DNA of 64,000 nucleotides, from NCBI GenBank assembly GCA_944320765.1, contig CALUIS010000002.1:175524-239523 (forward strand), in the 5' to 3' direction. This document shows positions 25,073 to 33,242 of this stretch, piece by piece. Both the position numbers and the translations under genes were made by a program. This stretch comes from an uncultured Paraprevotella sp. (lineage in GTDB: Bacteria; Bacteroidota; Bacteroidia; Bacteroidales; Bacteroidaceae). The notes under the pieces are model-generated. The model was not told where the DNA came from. It saw only the letters and a program-made list of their open reading frames with translations, and did not search any database. Every line of letters begins with the position of its first letter. Position 1 is the stretch's first letter.

Positions 25073-25948
25073 ATGGAATATCAGTATAAAATAGCGGGAC
25101 ACCTTTGCCGAATCGCGTTCTGCGACACTGCGGACGGCCTCTCATTACTACCATCCTTTCCGCCTTTCGCAAACGATGAAGAAGGGGATTCGCTCTTCCG
25201 CATTTCCGTGGACAATGCATTCCGGTGGACTTCTATCGGCAAGGAAGTCGGGCAATTCGATTGCGGAGGGAACAAATTCGGTGTCCATCATATGGAAAAC
25301 GGAAGCTACCAGTTTGAAATCTGTGATGAAAAGGGGAGACTGTGTGCCCTCTTACAATGCAATCCGGATTTCTCGGATTGTGTATGCGCTTTGGTTGCGG
25401 AACACGAAGCGGGGAAGCAGTTCGGACTGAACAATGCAGTGATGTTAGTCTACGCTTTCGCATCTGCCCCATACGGAACGTTGCTTATGCATGCTTCTGT
25501 CATCCGGAACAACGGAACAGGATATCTGTTCCTGGGAAAAAGCGGTACGGGTAAAAGCACACACACACGATTGTGGTTGAGATATATACCGGGGTCTGAC
25601 CTGATGAATGACGACAACCCTGTGGTTCGGGTCATGAACGGTCAGGTCTACGTGTTTGGCTCGCCGTGGAGCGGAAAGACACCATGCTACCGCAATGTGG
25701 CAGCTCCTGTCGGAGCGTTCGTACAGTTGCAGCAATGTCCGGAAAACACCATCCGGCGCGAGAATGTCCTTGAAAGTTTCGCTTCACTCCTTCCTTCGAT
25801 ATCCACCATGAAATGGGACGAACGGATTTATAAGATGAATTGCGATACGATTTCGGACATTATACGTTTGTCGCCCATCTATCATCTGGGATGTCTGCCA
25901 GATGAGGAAGCGGCACGACTGAGTTTCCATACGGTGACAGGCAAATGA
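25073..25948 (+). CDS. HPr kinase-like P-loop protein
   Basis: 291 residues. The C-terminal half has the HprK core: LLMHASVI (His140), Walker A GKSGTGKST (155-163), THTRLW, the acidic NDDNPVV (Asp180/Asp181) and GSPWSGKTPCY (196-206), the loop that follows in HprK-like kinases. The N-terminal ~110 residues replace the regulatory domain of true HPr kinase. No HPr protein is encoded nearby. Such stand-alone HprK-like proteins are found beside PqqD-domain proteins in peptide-modification clusters, where some phosphorylate a peptide. The stop overlaps the next start as ATGA (25945-25948). Confidence 0.85.
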   Translation: MEYQYKIAGHLCRIAFCDTADGLSLLPSFPPFANDEEGDSLFRISVDNAFRWTSIGKEVGQFDCGGNKFGVHHMENGSYQFEICDEKGRLCALLQCNPDFSDCVCALVAEHEAGKQFGLNNAVMLVYAFASAPYGTLLMHASVIRNNGTGYLFLGKSGTGKSTHTRLWLRYIPGSDLMNDDNPVVRVMNGQVYVFGSPWSGKTPCYRNVAAPVGAFVQLQQCPENTIRRENVLESFASLLPSISTMKWDERIYKMNCDTISDIIRLSPIYHLGCLPDEEAARLSFHTVTGK

Positions 25949-26442
25949 GGGGCGGTAAGAAAGGAACAAAGGAGGAGACGGCCCACCGTATGGAAATACC
26001 CAACGCCATATTGCTGGGACAAGTAAAAGAAGCCATCCGACGGGGGCATACGGCGACCATTAATGTGAAAGGATATAGTATGCGCCCGTTTCTGGAGCAT
26101 TGCCGGGACAAGGTGCGGCTGGCTCCGGCAGGTGAGTTGCGGGTAGGGGATGCCGTGTTGGCTGAAATCTCAAAAGACGTTTATGTCCTGCACCGCGTGT
26201 TTTCCATCGATGGCGATTGCGTGACCCTAATGGGTGACGGAAACCTGAAAGGTACGGAACGGTGTCGAAAGGAAAATGTGGTGGGCATTGTCGTAAGCTA
26301 TGTCCGAAACGGCAAAACTCTTCGTGCTGACAATCCGCATTTGCAGCGCGGTGTGCGAATCTGGCGGAAACTGCTGCCAGTGCGCCGCTATCTGCTGTTT
26401 ATATATAAGGTGAATCTTAAACTATCAAACATACTGAAATGA
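25945..26442 (+). CDS. S24/S26 signal-peptidase-like serine peptidase
   Basis: 165 residues. INVKGYSMRPFL holds the catalytic Ser45 in the GxSMxP-type motif of signal peptidases. RVGDAVLAEI is the next conserved block. VLHRVFSIDGDCVTLMGDGN carries His83 where bacterial signal peptidase I has its catalytic Lys, and Asp98 follows. The Ser/His/Asp arrangement resembles archaeal and ER-type signal peptidases. There is no clear N-terminal membrane anchor; a hydrophobic patch sits at the C-terminus (YLLFIY). It overlaps the kinase stop and the PqqD start by 4 bases each. Target unknown; the secreted protein or a peptide is possible. Confidence 0.82.
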   Translation: MRGGKKGTKEETAHRMEIPNAILLGQVKEAIRRGHTATINVKGYSMRPFLEHCRDKVRLAPAGELRVGDAVLAEISKDVYVLHRVFSIDGDCVTLMGDGNLKGTERCRKENVVGIVVSYVRNGKTLRADNPHLQRGVRIWRKLLPVRRYLLFIYKVNLKLSNILK

Positions 26443-26708
26443 GAATCAAGAACGGTTTTGAACTCCGCGAAATCTGCGGGGAGAATGTCATACTTTCCCA
26501 TGGCATGGACAACATAGACTTCAGCAAGATTATCTCCTTGAACGATACGGCAGCTTTCTTGTGGAAAAAGGCCTCCGGAAAAGACTTTGATGAGGATAAA
26601 CTGGTGGCTGCATTGCTGGAAACATATGACGTGGAGGAGAACACAGCCCGCCAAGACGTGAGGCAAGTCATCGCCAAGTGGAAAGAAATCGGGTTGCTGG
26701 AAGCATAA
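26439..26708 (+). CDS. PqqD-family protein (RiPP recognition element)
   Basis: 89 residues. The PqqD fold is readable: three beta strands in GFELREICGENVILSHGMDNIDFSKIISLNDTAAFLWKKA, with the hallmark LNDTAAFLW segment (~34-42), then the helices DEDKLVAALLETYDVEENTARQDVRQVIAKWKEIGLL. These domains bind leader peptides in ribosomally made, modified peptide pathways. It starts on the ATGA overlap with the peptidase and ends the cassette. No radical-SAM, cyclase or transporter gene is adjacent. Confidence 0.9.
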   Translation: MRIKNGFELREICGENVILSHGMDNIDFSKIISLNDTAAFLWKKASGKDFDEDKLVAALLETYDVEENTARQDVRQVIAKWKEIGLLEA

Positions 26709-26719
26709 GAATCATTCTT

Positions 26720-27394
26720 CTATTTCTCTGATTCGTCTTCCCCTTTCAACACGGGGAGATGCCAATGATATTTCACGGCCAACAAACGGGTTGAAATCAC
26801 GATAATGGCGGAAAGGATGGCGTTGACCTCGGCCGGAAGTCCGCCCGTATACCCGATGATGTAAATGACTCCGCCTGCAATACAAGCCATGGCGTAAATG
26901 TCCTTCCGGAATATGAGGGGAATCTCCTTTGTGAGGATATCACGAAGGATTCCTCCTGCCGCTCCGGTCACGCACCCCATGATGACAGCCATCCAAAGCG
27001 GATAGCCCATGTTCAATGTCTTTTCCAGTCCGATGATATTGAAAAGGGCCAGTCCGATGGTGTCGAAGATGAACCAGGTGTTTTTTTGACGGATAAGTTT
27101 TTTGCCGAAAAGGATGACCCATAACAATGCGAGACCACAGCAAATGACATAAATGGAGTTCGTCATCCAAAACGGGGGGACACCGAGCATGATATCGCGG
27201 AGCGTGCCGCCACCGATGGCTGTGGCCATACCCACAATATAAGCCCCGAACCAGTCAAAATGCTTTGCGGATGCCAGCCTGATGCCGGAAATGGCAAAAG
27301 CCATGGTGCCGATGAACTCTATGACGACAAATGATGCGGGGATGCGCAAGGTATGTCCCATCACTTGCAGGACATGCAAGAGGTTCTCCATCAT
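26720..27394 (-). CDS. TRIC/UPF0126-family cation channel-like membrane protein
   Basis: 224 residues. Seven hydrophobic segments with the repeated glycine motifs typical of the family: FAISGIRLASA, GGGTLRDIMLG (~62-72) and GAAGGILRDIL (~145-155). Prokaryotic homologues of trimeric intracellular cation channels (YicG/UPF0126) conduct monovalent cations across the inner membrane. Its ATG overlaps the dehydrogenase stop as ATGA (27391-27394), so translation is coupled. Confidence 0.88.
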   Translation of the reverse strand: MMENLLHVLQVMGHTLRIPASFVVIEFIGTMAFAISGIRLASAKHFDWFGAYIVGMATAIGGGTLRDIMLGVPPFWMTNSIYVICCGLALLWVILFGKKLIRQKNTWFIFDTIGLALFNIIGLEKTLNMGYPLWMAVIMGCVTGAAGGILRDILTKEIPLIFRKDIYAMACIAGGVIYIIGYTGGLPAEVNAILSAIIVISTRLLAVKYHWHLPVLKGEDESEK

Positions 27395-28347
27395 AGGTTG
27401 ACAACGTTTTGTGGTTTTCCTTCCAGGAACGAACGGATGTTTCTCTCACAGATTTCCATCAGGCGCAGCCGGGCTTCCTTTGTGGCCCATGCGATATGTG
27501 GAGTGATGAACGCACGCGGGGCGGACAGTAATGGGTTGTCAGCGCTCGGAGGCTCCACGCACGTCACGTCAGCCCCATATGCCCCCAAACGGTTTGCAAT
27601 AAGTGCTTCGGCCACTGCATTCTCATCCACCAACGGACCACGTCCCGTGTTGATGAGAATGGTGTCGGGACGCATGAGGGATAATGTCTGGCGGTTGACC
27701 ATAGCATAAGTCTTGGCAGTGAGCGGGCAGTTGAGACTAATAATCCGGCACGTTGAAAACAATTCGTTCAAGGGGAGCTTATGGATTCCTTCCGGCAGAT
27801 CGGCTTCTTCTTTCGAAGTATAAGCATACACTTCCATTCCGAAGGCCAAGGCAATGCGTGCCGTAGCCATGCCGGTATGACCTAATCCCACCACACCCAT
27901 TTTTTTCCCGGCCAATTCGGTGAGTGGTGTGTCCCAGTAACAGAAATCCGGATTCCCGCTCCATCTTCCGTTCCGGTTCTCGTCCGTATAATGCTCCACA
28001 CGGTTTGTAATGGCCAATAGGAGGGCGAACACCATTTGCGCCACAGACTGTGTGCTGTATGCCGGAATATTGCACACCGGGATGCCACGGTGTTTGGCCG
28101 CATCCACATCCACCACATTATACCCGGTAGCCAATACGCCGATATATTTCAAGTTCGGCAGGCGTCGGATTTGTTCGCCCGCGATGACAGTCTTGTTGGT
28201 CAACAGTATGTCTGCTTCTTGTGCATGGGCATAAAACTCGTCCGATGACGTGCGTGGGAAAACTTTCAGTTCACCCAATCGTGCGATTCCGTCCCACGAC
28301 AAATCGCCGGGGTTCAATCCATATCCGTCTAAAACCACTATCTTCAT
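27391..28347 (-). CDS. D-2-hydroxyacid dehydrogenase (hydroxypyruvate reductase/glycerate dehydrogenase type)
   Basis: 318 residues. MKIVVLDGYGLNPGDLSW is the family start; AGGAG lies a few bases before the ATG at 28347 and decides it over an in-frame ATG at 28365 that overlaps the previous stop. NAD site MGVVGLGHTGMATARIALAFG (~150-170), catalytic Arg in LNCPLT-to-INTGRGPLVDENAVAEA, Glu in VEPPSADNP and His in FITPHIAWAT. It reduces 2-oxo acids such as hydroxypyruvate with NAD(P)H. It lies between the DUF5103 gene and the TRIC channel gene in one operon. Confidence 0.9.
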   Translation of the reverse strand: MKIVVLDGYGLNPGDLSWDGIARLGELKVFPRTSSDEFYAHAQEADILLTNKTVIAGEQIRRLPNLKYIGVLATGYNVVDVDAAKHRGIPVCNIPAYSTQSVAQMVFALLLAITNRVEHYTDENRNGRWSGNPDFCYWDTPLTELAGKKMGVVGLGHTGMATARIALAFGMEVYAYTSKEEADLPEGIHKLPLNELFSTCRIISLNCPLTAKTYAMVNRQTLSLMRPDTILINTGRGPLVDENAVAEALIANRLGAYGADVTCVEPPSADNPLLSAPRAFITPHIAWATKEARLRLMEICERNIRSFLEGKPQNVVNL

Positions 28348-28361
28348 TGCATTTTCTCCTC

Positions 28362-29618
28362 TCATCCGTTGCTTTTGAAATTCATTCGCCGATATCCGAC
28401 AAGTTTGTCATAACGTCCGCCGTTAGGTCGGTGATATACTAAGATGATATACTCATTCTCCGTCTCATAGAAATTTCCGTCCGTAAGTCCGCCATTTCCC
28501 GTAACACCGTTTTCCGGAACGAAAAGATAATTGTAATTGTAATAGCCTTGTTTCAAAAGGGCAGTGGCTTCGTAAGCTTGAGTCTCACGGTTGTAAGCCA
28601 TACGGTATTCTGGCGTAAAACGGTTATAAGTCCATGCCCCGTTGAGATAGACATCCCCTCCGGGCAGCTGAGGACTCTTGAGCGTGAAGTGCGTGAATAC
28701 ATAATCTGATGTGGTTTCCACTTCGTAATCATCGCTGTTACGTATGATGAAGGCCCCATTCTGGTCTTCATCGTAAAGGTAATTTTGAGCCGTACGGTCA
28801 GGGTAGAGGGTCGCATGATAATAAGGGTCAAACCATTCCAGACGGTCAACGTTCAGCGTAGGGACATGCACATCCAGAATCTCAAACTTATGGTATTCGT
28901 TTCCAGCCGGAAATATGAGTCTTCGGTTATGAGTGAACTCTATTTTGTTGGCTGACTGGATGTTCGGGCGAGGATTGACGACGCTATTGTCCCATCTTCG
29001 GTTCTGCAACACAACGGTATACAGCTCACGATGAGGGTCAATCACACGAATCAATCCATAATTAACAGAAAAATCAAGCTGTTGATGTGATTTATTGAAG
29101 TCTATGTCCGTATTCGTGCTCACAGTCGCCCCAATGCCTACGCCAGGTTCTACAAGGCTAAAACATGCGGTCAGCACAGGTACAGGCTCATCTCCGTCAT
29201 CATTAAATATGGTGACTTTGTAATTGCCCGACAACTTGAGTGAAACATAATCATTGGGAATACGGAGTGAATAGTGGGTGTAAAGAACCGTTGTATTGAA
29301 ACTCTTTTCGTAATCCTCTATGGTTTCACCGTTAAATCCGTTCAGATAGTCCGATTCAAAAATCTCAGTGGAAGGAGACCAGTCCGCATTGCAATGTTCC
29401 ACCTTATATATATAGCGGTGATATTCGTGGGAAAACTCGTCAAAACTGATTTCCACATGATTATTTCCTCCCAGATTCATAATGGGAGGAAGCAGCGGGT
29501 CTCCATTCACAATGACCTGCAAGGTATGCAGGCTTTTATCCAAGACCTCATGCCGTTGCGCATGGATTGTAGGCGCGCACCACGGAAGAAGCAGCAGAAG
29601 CAAGATAATTCTTTTCAT
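28362..29618 (-). CDS. DUF5103 / type IX secretion system plug-domain protein
   Basis: 418 residues. Signal peptide KRIILLLLLLPWCAPTIHAQ. The body is beta-rich: VIVNGDPLLPPIMNLGGNNHVEISFDEFSHEYHRYIYKVEHCNADW is the diagnostic N-terminal block, and RMNFKSNG ends the protein. The family is annotated as a plug protein of type IX secretion and is outer-membrane associated. The -7 box TAATTTTG is only 4 bases from the ATG, so the mRNA may be leaderless. It is the first gene of the operon with the dehydrogenase and the TRIC channel. Confidence 0.87.
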   Translation of the reverse strand: MKRIILLLLLLPWCAPTIHAQRHEVLDKSLHTLQVIVNGDPLLPPIMNLGGNNHVEISFDEFSHEYHRYIYKVEHCNADWSPSTEIFESDYLNGFNGETIEDYEKSFNTTVLYTHYSLRIPNDYVSLKLSGNYKVTIFNDDGDEPVPVLTACFSLVEPGVGIGATVSTNTDIDFNKSHQQLDFSVNYGLIRVIDPHRELYTVVLQNRRWDNSVVNPRPNIQSANKIEFTHNRRLIFPAGNEYHKFEILDVHVPTLNVDRLEWFDPYYHATLYPDRTAQNYLYDEDQNGAFIIRNSDDYEVETTSDYVFTHFTLKSPQLPGGDVYLNGAWTYNRFTPEYRMAYNRETQAYEATALLKQGYYNYNYLFVPENGVTGNGGLTDGNFYETENEYIILVYHRPNGGRYDKLVGYRRMNFKSNG

Positions 29619-29622
29619 GCTG

Positions 29623-29630
29623 CAAAATTA
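29623..29630 (-). promoter_or_regulatory. -7 box TAATTTTG abutting the DUF5103 start
   Basis: Minus-strand TAATTTTG ends 4 bases before the ATG. By the rnpB spacing the transcript would begin at or inside the start codon. Confidence 0.45.
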
Positions 29631-29849
29631 CGGAGATAAATCCGAAGAAAGAAAAGAAAAGGAACACTTCTGCAAGCAGACGGCAGTTTTTCTTTGAGAG
29701 ATGTGGAGCTATGATTTCAGCCTCCGCCTATTAAACATAATCGCGGTTAGATTCCAAAAACCGGAAATCAGCGAACCGCTTTCCGGAAAGAAATTGCTAA
29801 CATTCCTTTAATTCTTGCCCGGATTACCTCATAATCCCCGATTTTTATC

Positions 29850-29857
29850 TAAGTTTG
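29850..29857 (+). promoter_or_regulatory. -7 box TAAGTTTG for the pseudouridine synthase
   Basis: TAAGTTTG, 19 bases before the ATG at 29877. Confidence 0.5.
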
Positions 29858-29876
29858 CAACTTCAATCGTGAAAGT

Positions 29877-30788
29877 ATGAAGAATCTGACAGGTAAACAA
29901 TATGCAGCATCACAGTATGCAGAATACACCGTACGCAAACCCATGCTCTTGCTGGATTTCATTATGGAAGAAAAAAGTGTCAGCCGGAACAAGGCTAAAG
30001 ACATATTAGCCGGACACGGAGTCACGGTAGACCAGCAAGCGGTTTCCCGATACAATTATGAGCTGAAGCCCGGGATGAAGGTAAGGATAAGCAAGCATAA
30101 GCGCAACAACACCCTGCAAAACAAGTATGTCAAGGTCGTTTACGAGGACAAGGACTTGATTGTGATTGAGAAGAACACGGGGATATTATCCATGCCTGCC
30201 ACCGCACGGCAATACTCTGCCAAGGCGGTATTGGATGAGTATTTCGCTCACCGCCACTTTAAATGCAGGGCTCATTCGGTACACCGTTTGGACCGTGACA
30301 CTTCCGGACTGATGATGTACGCGAAGAGCATCGAGGTTCAGAAGATACTGGAAGAACATTGGGCTGAGATTGTCACAGACCGCAGATATGTTGCGGTAGT
30401 TTGCGGAAAAATGGAAAAAGAAGGCGGGACAATCTCTTCTTGGCTGAAGGACAACAAAGCATATGTCACTTATTCCAGCCCTACGGACAACGGCGGGAAA
30501 TATGCCGTGACGCATTATCATACGTTGGACGTAAGAGAAAATTATTCGCTGGTGGAGCTGAAGCTCGAGACCGGGCGGAAAAACCAGATTCGGGTCCATA
30601 TGCAAGATATAGGGCATCCTGTCGCAGGAGATTCCAAATACGGAAATGGATTCAATCCCATAGGACGGTTGGGGCTTCATGCCTATCGGCTGAATTTCTT
30701 CCATCCGGTCACGGGCGAACCCATGAACTTTGAAACTCCCTTCCCCACTCTGTTCACCAAACTGTTCCCCAAAAAGGAAGAACAATAA
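29877..30788 (+). CDS. RluA-family RNA pseudouridine synthase
   Basis: 303 residues. An S4-like N-terminal RNA-binding segment (~23-75: LLDFIMEEKSVSRNKAKDILAGHGVTVD) precedes the catalytic domain. YEDKDLIVIEKNTGILSMP is motif I, and HSVHRLDRDTSGLMMYAKS carries the catalytic Asp in the HRLDxxTSG motif. RKNQIRVHMQDIGHPVAGDSKYG is motif III. It isomerises uridine in rRNA or tRNA; the exact site is not predictable. Monocistronic, with a shared terminator at 30799. Confidence 0.92.
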   Translation: MKNLTGKQYAASQYAEYTVRKPMLLLDFIMEEKSVSRNKAKDILAGHGVTVDQQAVSRYNYELKPGMKVRISKHKRNNTLQNKYVKVVYEDKDLIVIEKNTGILSMPATARQYSAKAVLDEYFAHRHFKCRAHSVHRLDRDTSGLMMYAKSIEVQKILEEHWAEIVTDRRYVAVVCGKMEKEGGTISSWLKDNKAYVTYSSPTDNGGKYAVTHYHTLDVRENYSLVELKLETGRKNQIRVHMQDIGHPVAGDSKYGNGFNPIGRLGLHAYRLNFFHPVTGEPMNFETPFPTLFTKLFPKKEEQ

Positions 30789-30798
30789 TCCTATACGA

Positions 30799-30837
30799 CG
30801 AAGGACATGGCTTTTGGTTCAGTCGCCATGTCCTTCG
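30799..30837. terminator. bidirectional terminator between pseudouridine synthase and SPT
   Basis: 12-bp arms CGAAGGACATGG (30799-30810) and CCATGTCCTTCG (30826-30837), then CTCTTTTC on the plus strand. The genes are convergent. Confidence 0.75.
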
Positions 30838-30857
30838 CTCTTTTCATCCGGATGCCT

Positions 30858-32042
30858 CTAAAGTATCTCCAGCTCTTTAAAGACCTTGGTCAGCTTCTCT
30901 ATCGCCTCATCCACTTGAGCGTGTGTATGGTTGGCCATCAAGGCGAACCGTACCAAGGTGTCTTGCGGAGCGCACGCGGGCGGGATGACGGGATTGATGA
31001 ACACCCCTTCGTCAAAGGCCCTTTTGGTCACCTCGAATGTCTTGTCCGTGTCCCGCACATACAGCGGAATGATGGGCGATTCAGTAGCACCGATTTCAAA
31101 ACCAGCCTCCCGGAAACGCTTCAATGCGTAATGGGTCACGTCCCACAGGGCCTCCAGCCGTTGCGGTTCGCTCTGTATGATATGCAAGGCCTCCAAGGCA
31201 CACGCCGTGGCCGCCGGGGTGGCGGACGCACTGAATATATAGGTACGCGCGTTATGCTTCAGCCAGTTGATGACACAGTGGTCCGAGGCGATAAAGCCTC
31301 CGATGGAGGCCAATGACTTGCTGAACGTGCCCATAATCAGGTCCACCTCGTCCGTAAGGCCGAAATGGTCGCACACTCCGCGGCCTTGCTTGCCGAAAAC
31401 GCCAATCCCATGCGCTTCGTCCACCATGATGGTAGCGTTGTACTTATGCTTGAGCCTTACGATTTCCGGCAGGTTCGCCAAGTCTCCTTCCATGGAAAAG
31501 ACCCCGTCCACCACAATCAGCTTGATGGCTTCCGGATGGCACTTCTGCAACTGCTTCTCCAAGTCGGCCATGTCATTGTGCTTGTATTTCAGGTTCTGGG
31601 CAAAAGACAGCCTCTTGCCGTCCACGATGGACGCATGGTCGCGGTCGTCACAGATAATGTAGTCTCCCCTCCCCGCCAGGCATGGAATGACACCAGAGTT
31701 TACCGTGAAGCCTGTCGCGAAGCACAAGGCCTCGTCTTTCCCAACGAAAGCGGCCAGCTCCTTCTCCAGTTGCACATGCAAGTCCAACGTGCCGTTAAGG
31801 AAACGTGAGCCGGCGCATCCCGACCCGTATTTCCGCATGGCGGCCACACCCGCTTCTATCACCCGGTCATCGCCGGTCAGCCCCGTGTAGGCATTGGAGC
31901 CGAACATGAGCACTCTATGACCTCCCATAAGAACTTCCGTGCCTTGCTTTCCTTCTATTTCCCGGAAATAAGGATATATGCCGGCAGCCATGTATTTTTG
32001 CGGCTCGTCATATTTAGCCAGTTTGTCTTGTAATAACCCCAT
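30858..32042 (-). CDS. spt: serine palmitoyltransferase (alpha-oxoamine synthase family)
   Basis: 394 residues. YGSGCAGSRFLNGTLDLHVQLE (~72-93) is the family glycine loop. DDRDHASIVDG (~132-142) stacks on PLP through His136, VDEAHGIGVFG has Asp208/His211, and TFSKSLASIGGF carries the PLP lysine Lys242. Length and motifs agree with Bacteroides SPT, which condenses serine with a long-chain acyl-CoA to start sphingolipid synthesis. A glycine C-acetyltransferase (Kbl) is the main alternative. It is divergent from a lipid kinase gene, which supports the lipid role. Confidence 0.83.
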   Translation of the reverse strand: MGLLQDKLAKYDEPQKYMAAGIYPYFREIEGKQGTEVLMGGHRVLMFGSNAYTGLTGDDRVIEAGVAAMRKYGSGCAGSRFLNGTLDLHVQLEKELAAFVGKDEALCFATGFTVNSGVIPCLAGRGDYIICDDRDHASIVDGKRLSFAQNLKYKHNDMADLEKQLQKCHPEAIKLIVVDGVFSMEGDLANLPEIVRLKHKYNATIMVDEAHGIGVFGKQGRGVCDHFGLTDEVDLIMGTFSKSLASIGGFIASDHCVINWLKHNARTYIFSASATPAATACALEALHIIQSEPQRLEALWDVTHYALKRFREAGFEIGATESPIIPLYVRDTDKTFEVTKRAFDEGVFINPVIPPACAPQDTLVRFALMANHTHAQVDEAIEKLTKVFKELEIL

Positions 32043-32073
32043 TTTATATCTGTATCGAATTAAAAAAACGTTG

Positions 32074-32081
32074 CAAAGTTA
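32074..32081 (-). promoter_or_regulatory. -7 box TAACTTTG for SPT
   Basis: Minus-strand TAACTTTG, 31 bases before the ATG at 32042. Confidence 0.5.
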
Positions 32082-32178
32082 ATAAAAACATCCTTTTATA
32101 ATGCCTAATAAGCCTAAAAACTTTGAGAAGAAGCACGCTTGCCCGTCCCTTTGCTTGGCTTCTATTCGATATTATTAG

Positions 32179-32186
32179 TATCTTTG
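32179..32186 (+). promoter_or_regulatory. -7 box TATCTTTG for the lipid kinase
   Basis: TATCTTTG, 19 bases before the ATG at 32206. A TTG at 32155-32157 lies 21 bases upstream. Confidence 0.5.
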
Positions 32187-32205
32187 TCCCTGATTTCAAT
32201 GCGGC

Positions 32206-33228
32206 ATGACAAAGAAAAATATCCTTTTCATCGTAAATCCCATATCAGGAACCCAAGACAAGGAGACCATCCTTGAACTGATTCCCAAGCATCTGGACTT
32301 GGAGCGGTTTGACTACCATATCGCACGCACCCGATACCCGGGCCATGCGGCGGAGCTGGCGCAGGAACACGCGGGGAAGGACAGCGATGCCGTCGTGGCC
32401 ATCGGTGGCGACGGCACGGTGAACGAGATTGCCCGTGTCCTGGTACATACGCCCGTGGCATTCGGCGTCATCCCTTGCGGATCCGGCAACGGCCTGGCCC
32501 GCCACCTGCATATCCCGATGGATCCGGTCGGCGCGATAAAAGTCCTGAACCGTTTTGAAATCAAATGCCTGGATTATGGAAAGATTAACGACGTGCCTTT
32601 CTTCTGCACCTGCGGGATGGGGTTCGACGCATTTGTCAGTGCCAAATTCGCGCATTCCGAGAAGAGGGGTATGCTCACTTACCTGGAGAACACGCTCAAG
32701 GAAGGGCTGAAATACAAGCCTGACACTTATGAGATTGAGATTGAAGGAGAAACTTCAAAATACAAGGCTTTCCTGATTGCGTGTGCCAATGCGTCCCAAT
32801 ATGGGAACAACGCTTATATCGCGCCCCACGCCTCCATGTCGGACGGTCTCATGGATGTCACGATTATGGAACCCTTCACGGTGCTGGAGGCCCCCCAGAT
32901 TGCCATACAGCTGTTCAACCGCACGCTGTCGCAGAACAACAAAATCAAGACTTTCCGATGCAAGAACATCCATATACACCGCACACACCCTGGCGTGGTC
33001 CATTTTGACGGAGACCCGATGACGGCGGGGACGGACATCGACGTGCAGCTGATACAAAAAGGACTGAACATGATTATCAATACCCAACAGGTGGCAGAGA
33101 CCGCATTCGGCCGGGTCGTCTCGGAACTTTACGACGAATGGGTCAGCCTGAGCGTCAGCATACGCAACCGCAACCTACAGAAACTGGACAGCTTCAACAA
33201 GGAAGTCCTCCGCAGGCTGAAGCGCTAA
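32206..33228 (+). CDS. diacylglycerol/sphingosine kinase-family lipid kinase
   Basis: 340 residues. NILFIVNPISGT at 5-16 and GGDGTVNEIARVLV (67-80) are the nucleotide-binding hallmark of the DAGK catalytic fold. PCGSGNGLARHL (~88-99) and CGMGFDAFVS follow, and VHFDGDPM is the late conserved Asp motif. The enzyme should phosphorylate a lipid hydroxyl with ATP at the membrane face. Its position next to SPT makes a sphingoid base or ceramide a plausible substrate; diacylglycerol or undecaprenol are alternatives. The C-terminal ~50 residues form a helical extension. Confidence 0.88.
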   Translation: MTKKNILFIVNPISGTQDKETILELIPKHLDLERFDYHIARTRYPGHAAELAQEHAGKDSDAVVAIGGDGTVNEIARVLVHTPVAFGVIPCGSGNGLARHLHIPMDPVGAIKVLNRFEIKCLDYGKINDVPFFCTCGMGFDAFVSAKFAHSEKRGMLTYLENTLKEGLKYKPDTYEIEIEGETSKYKAFLIACANASQYGNNAYIAPHASMSDGLMDVTIMEPFTVLEAPQIAIQLFNRTLSQNNKIKTFRCKNIHIHRTHPGVVHFDGDPMTAGTDIDVQLIQKGLNMIINTQQVAETAFGRVVSELYDEWVSLSVSIRNRNLQKLDSFNKEVLRRLKR

Positions 33229-33242
33229 GCCGCCGGCCTCCG

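Noticed and set aside
24439..26720. Full lasso-peptide cluster around the PqqD/kinase genes
   Set aside because: No asparagine-synthase-like cyclase, no transglutaminase-type peptidase, no ABC transporter and no clear short precursor gene in the flanks.
30858..32042. Calling the PLP enzyme glycine C-acetyltransferase (Kbl)
   Set aside because: Possible by fold, but length, lack of a neighbouring threonine dehydrogenase and the adjacent lipid kinase favour serine palmitoyltransferase.
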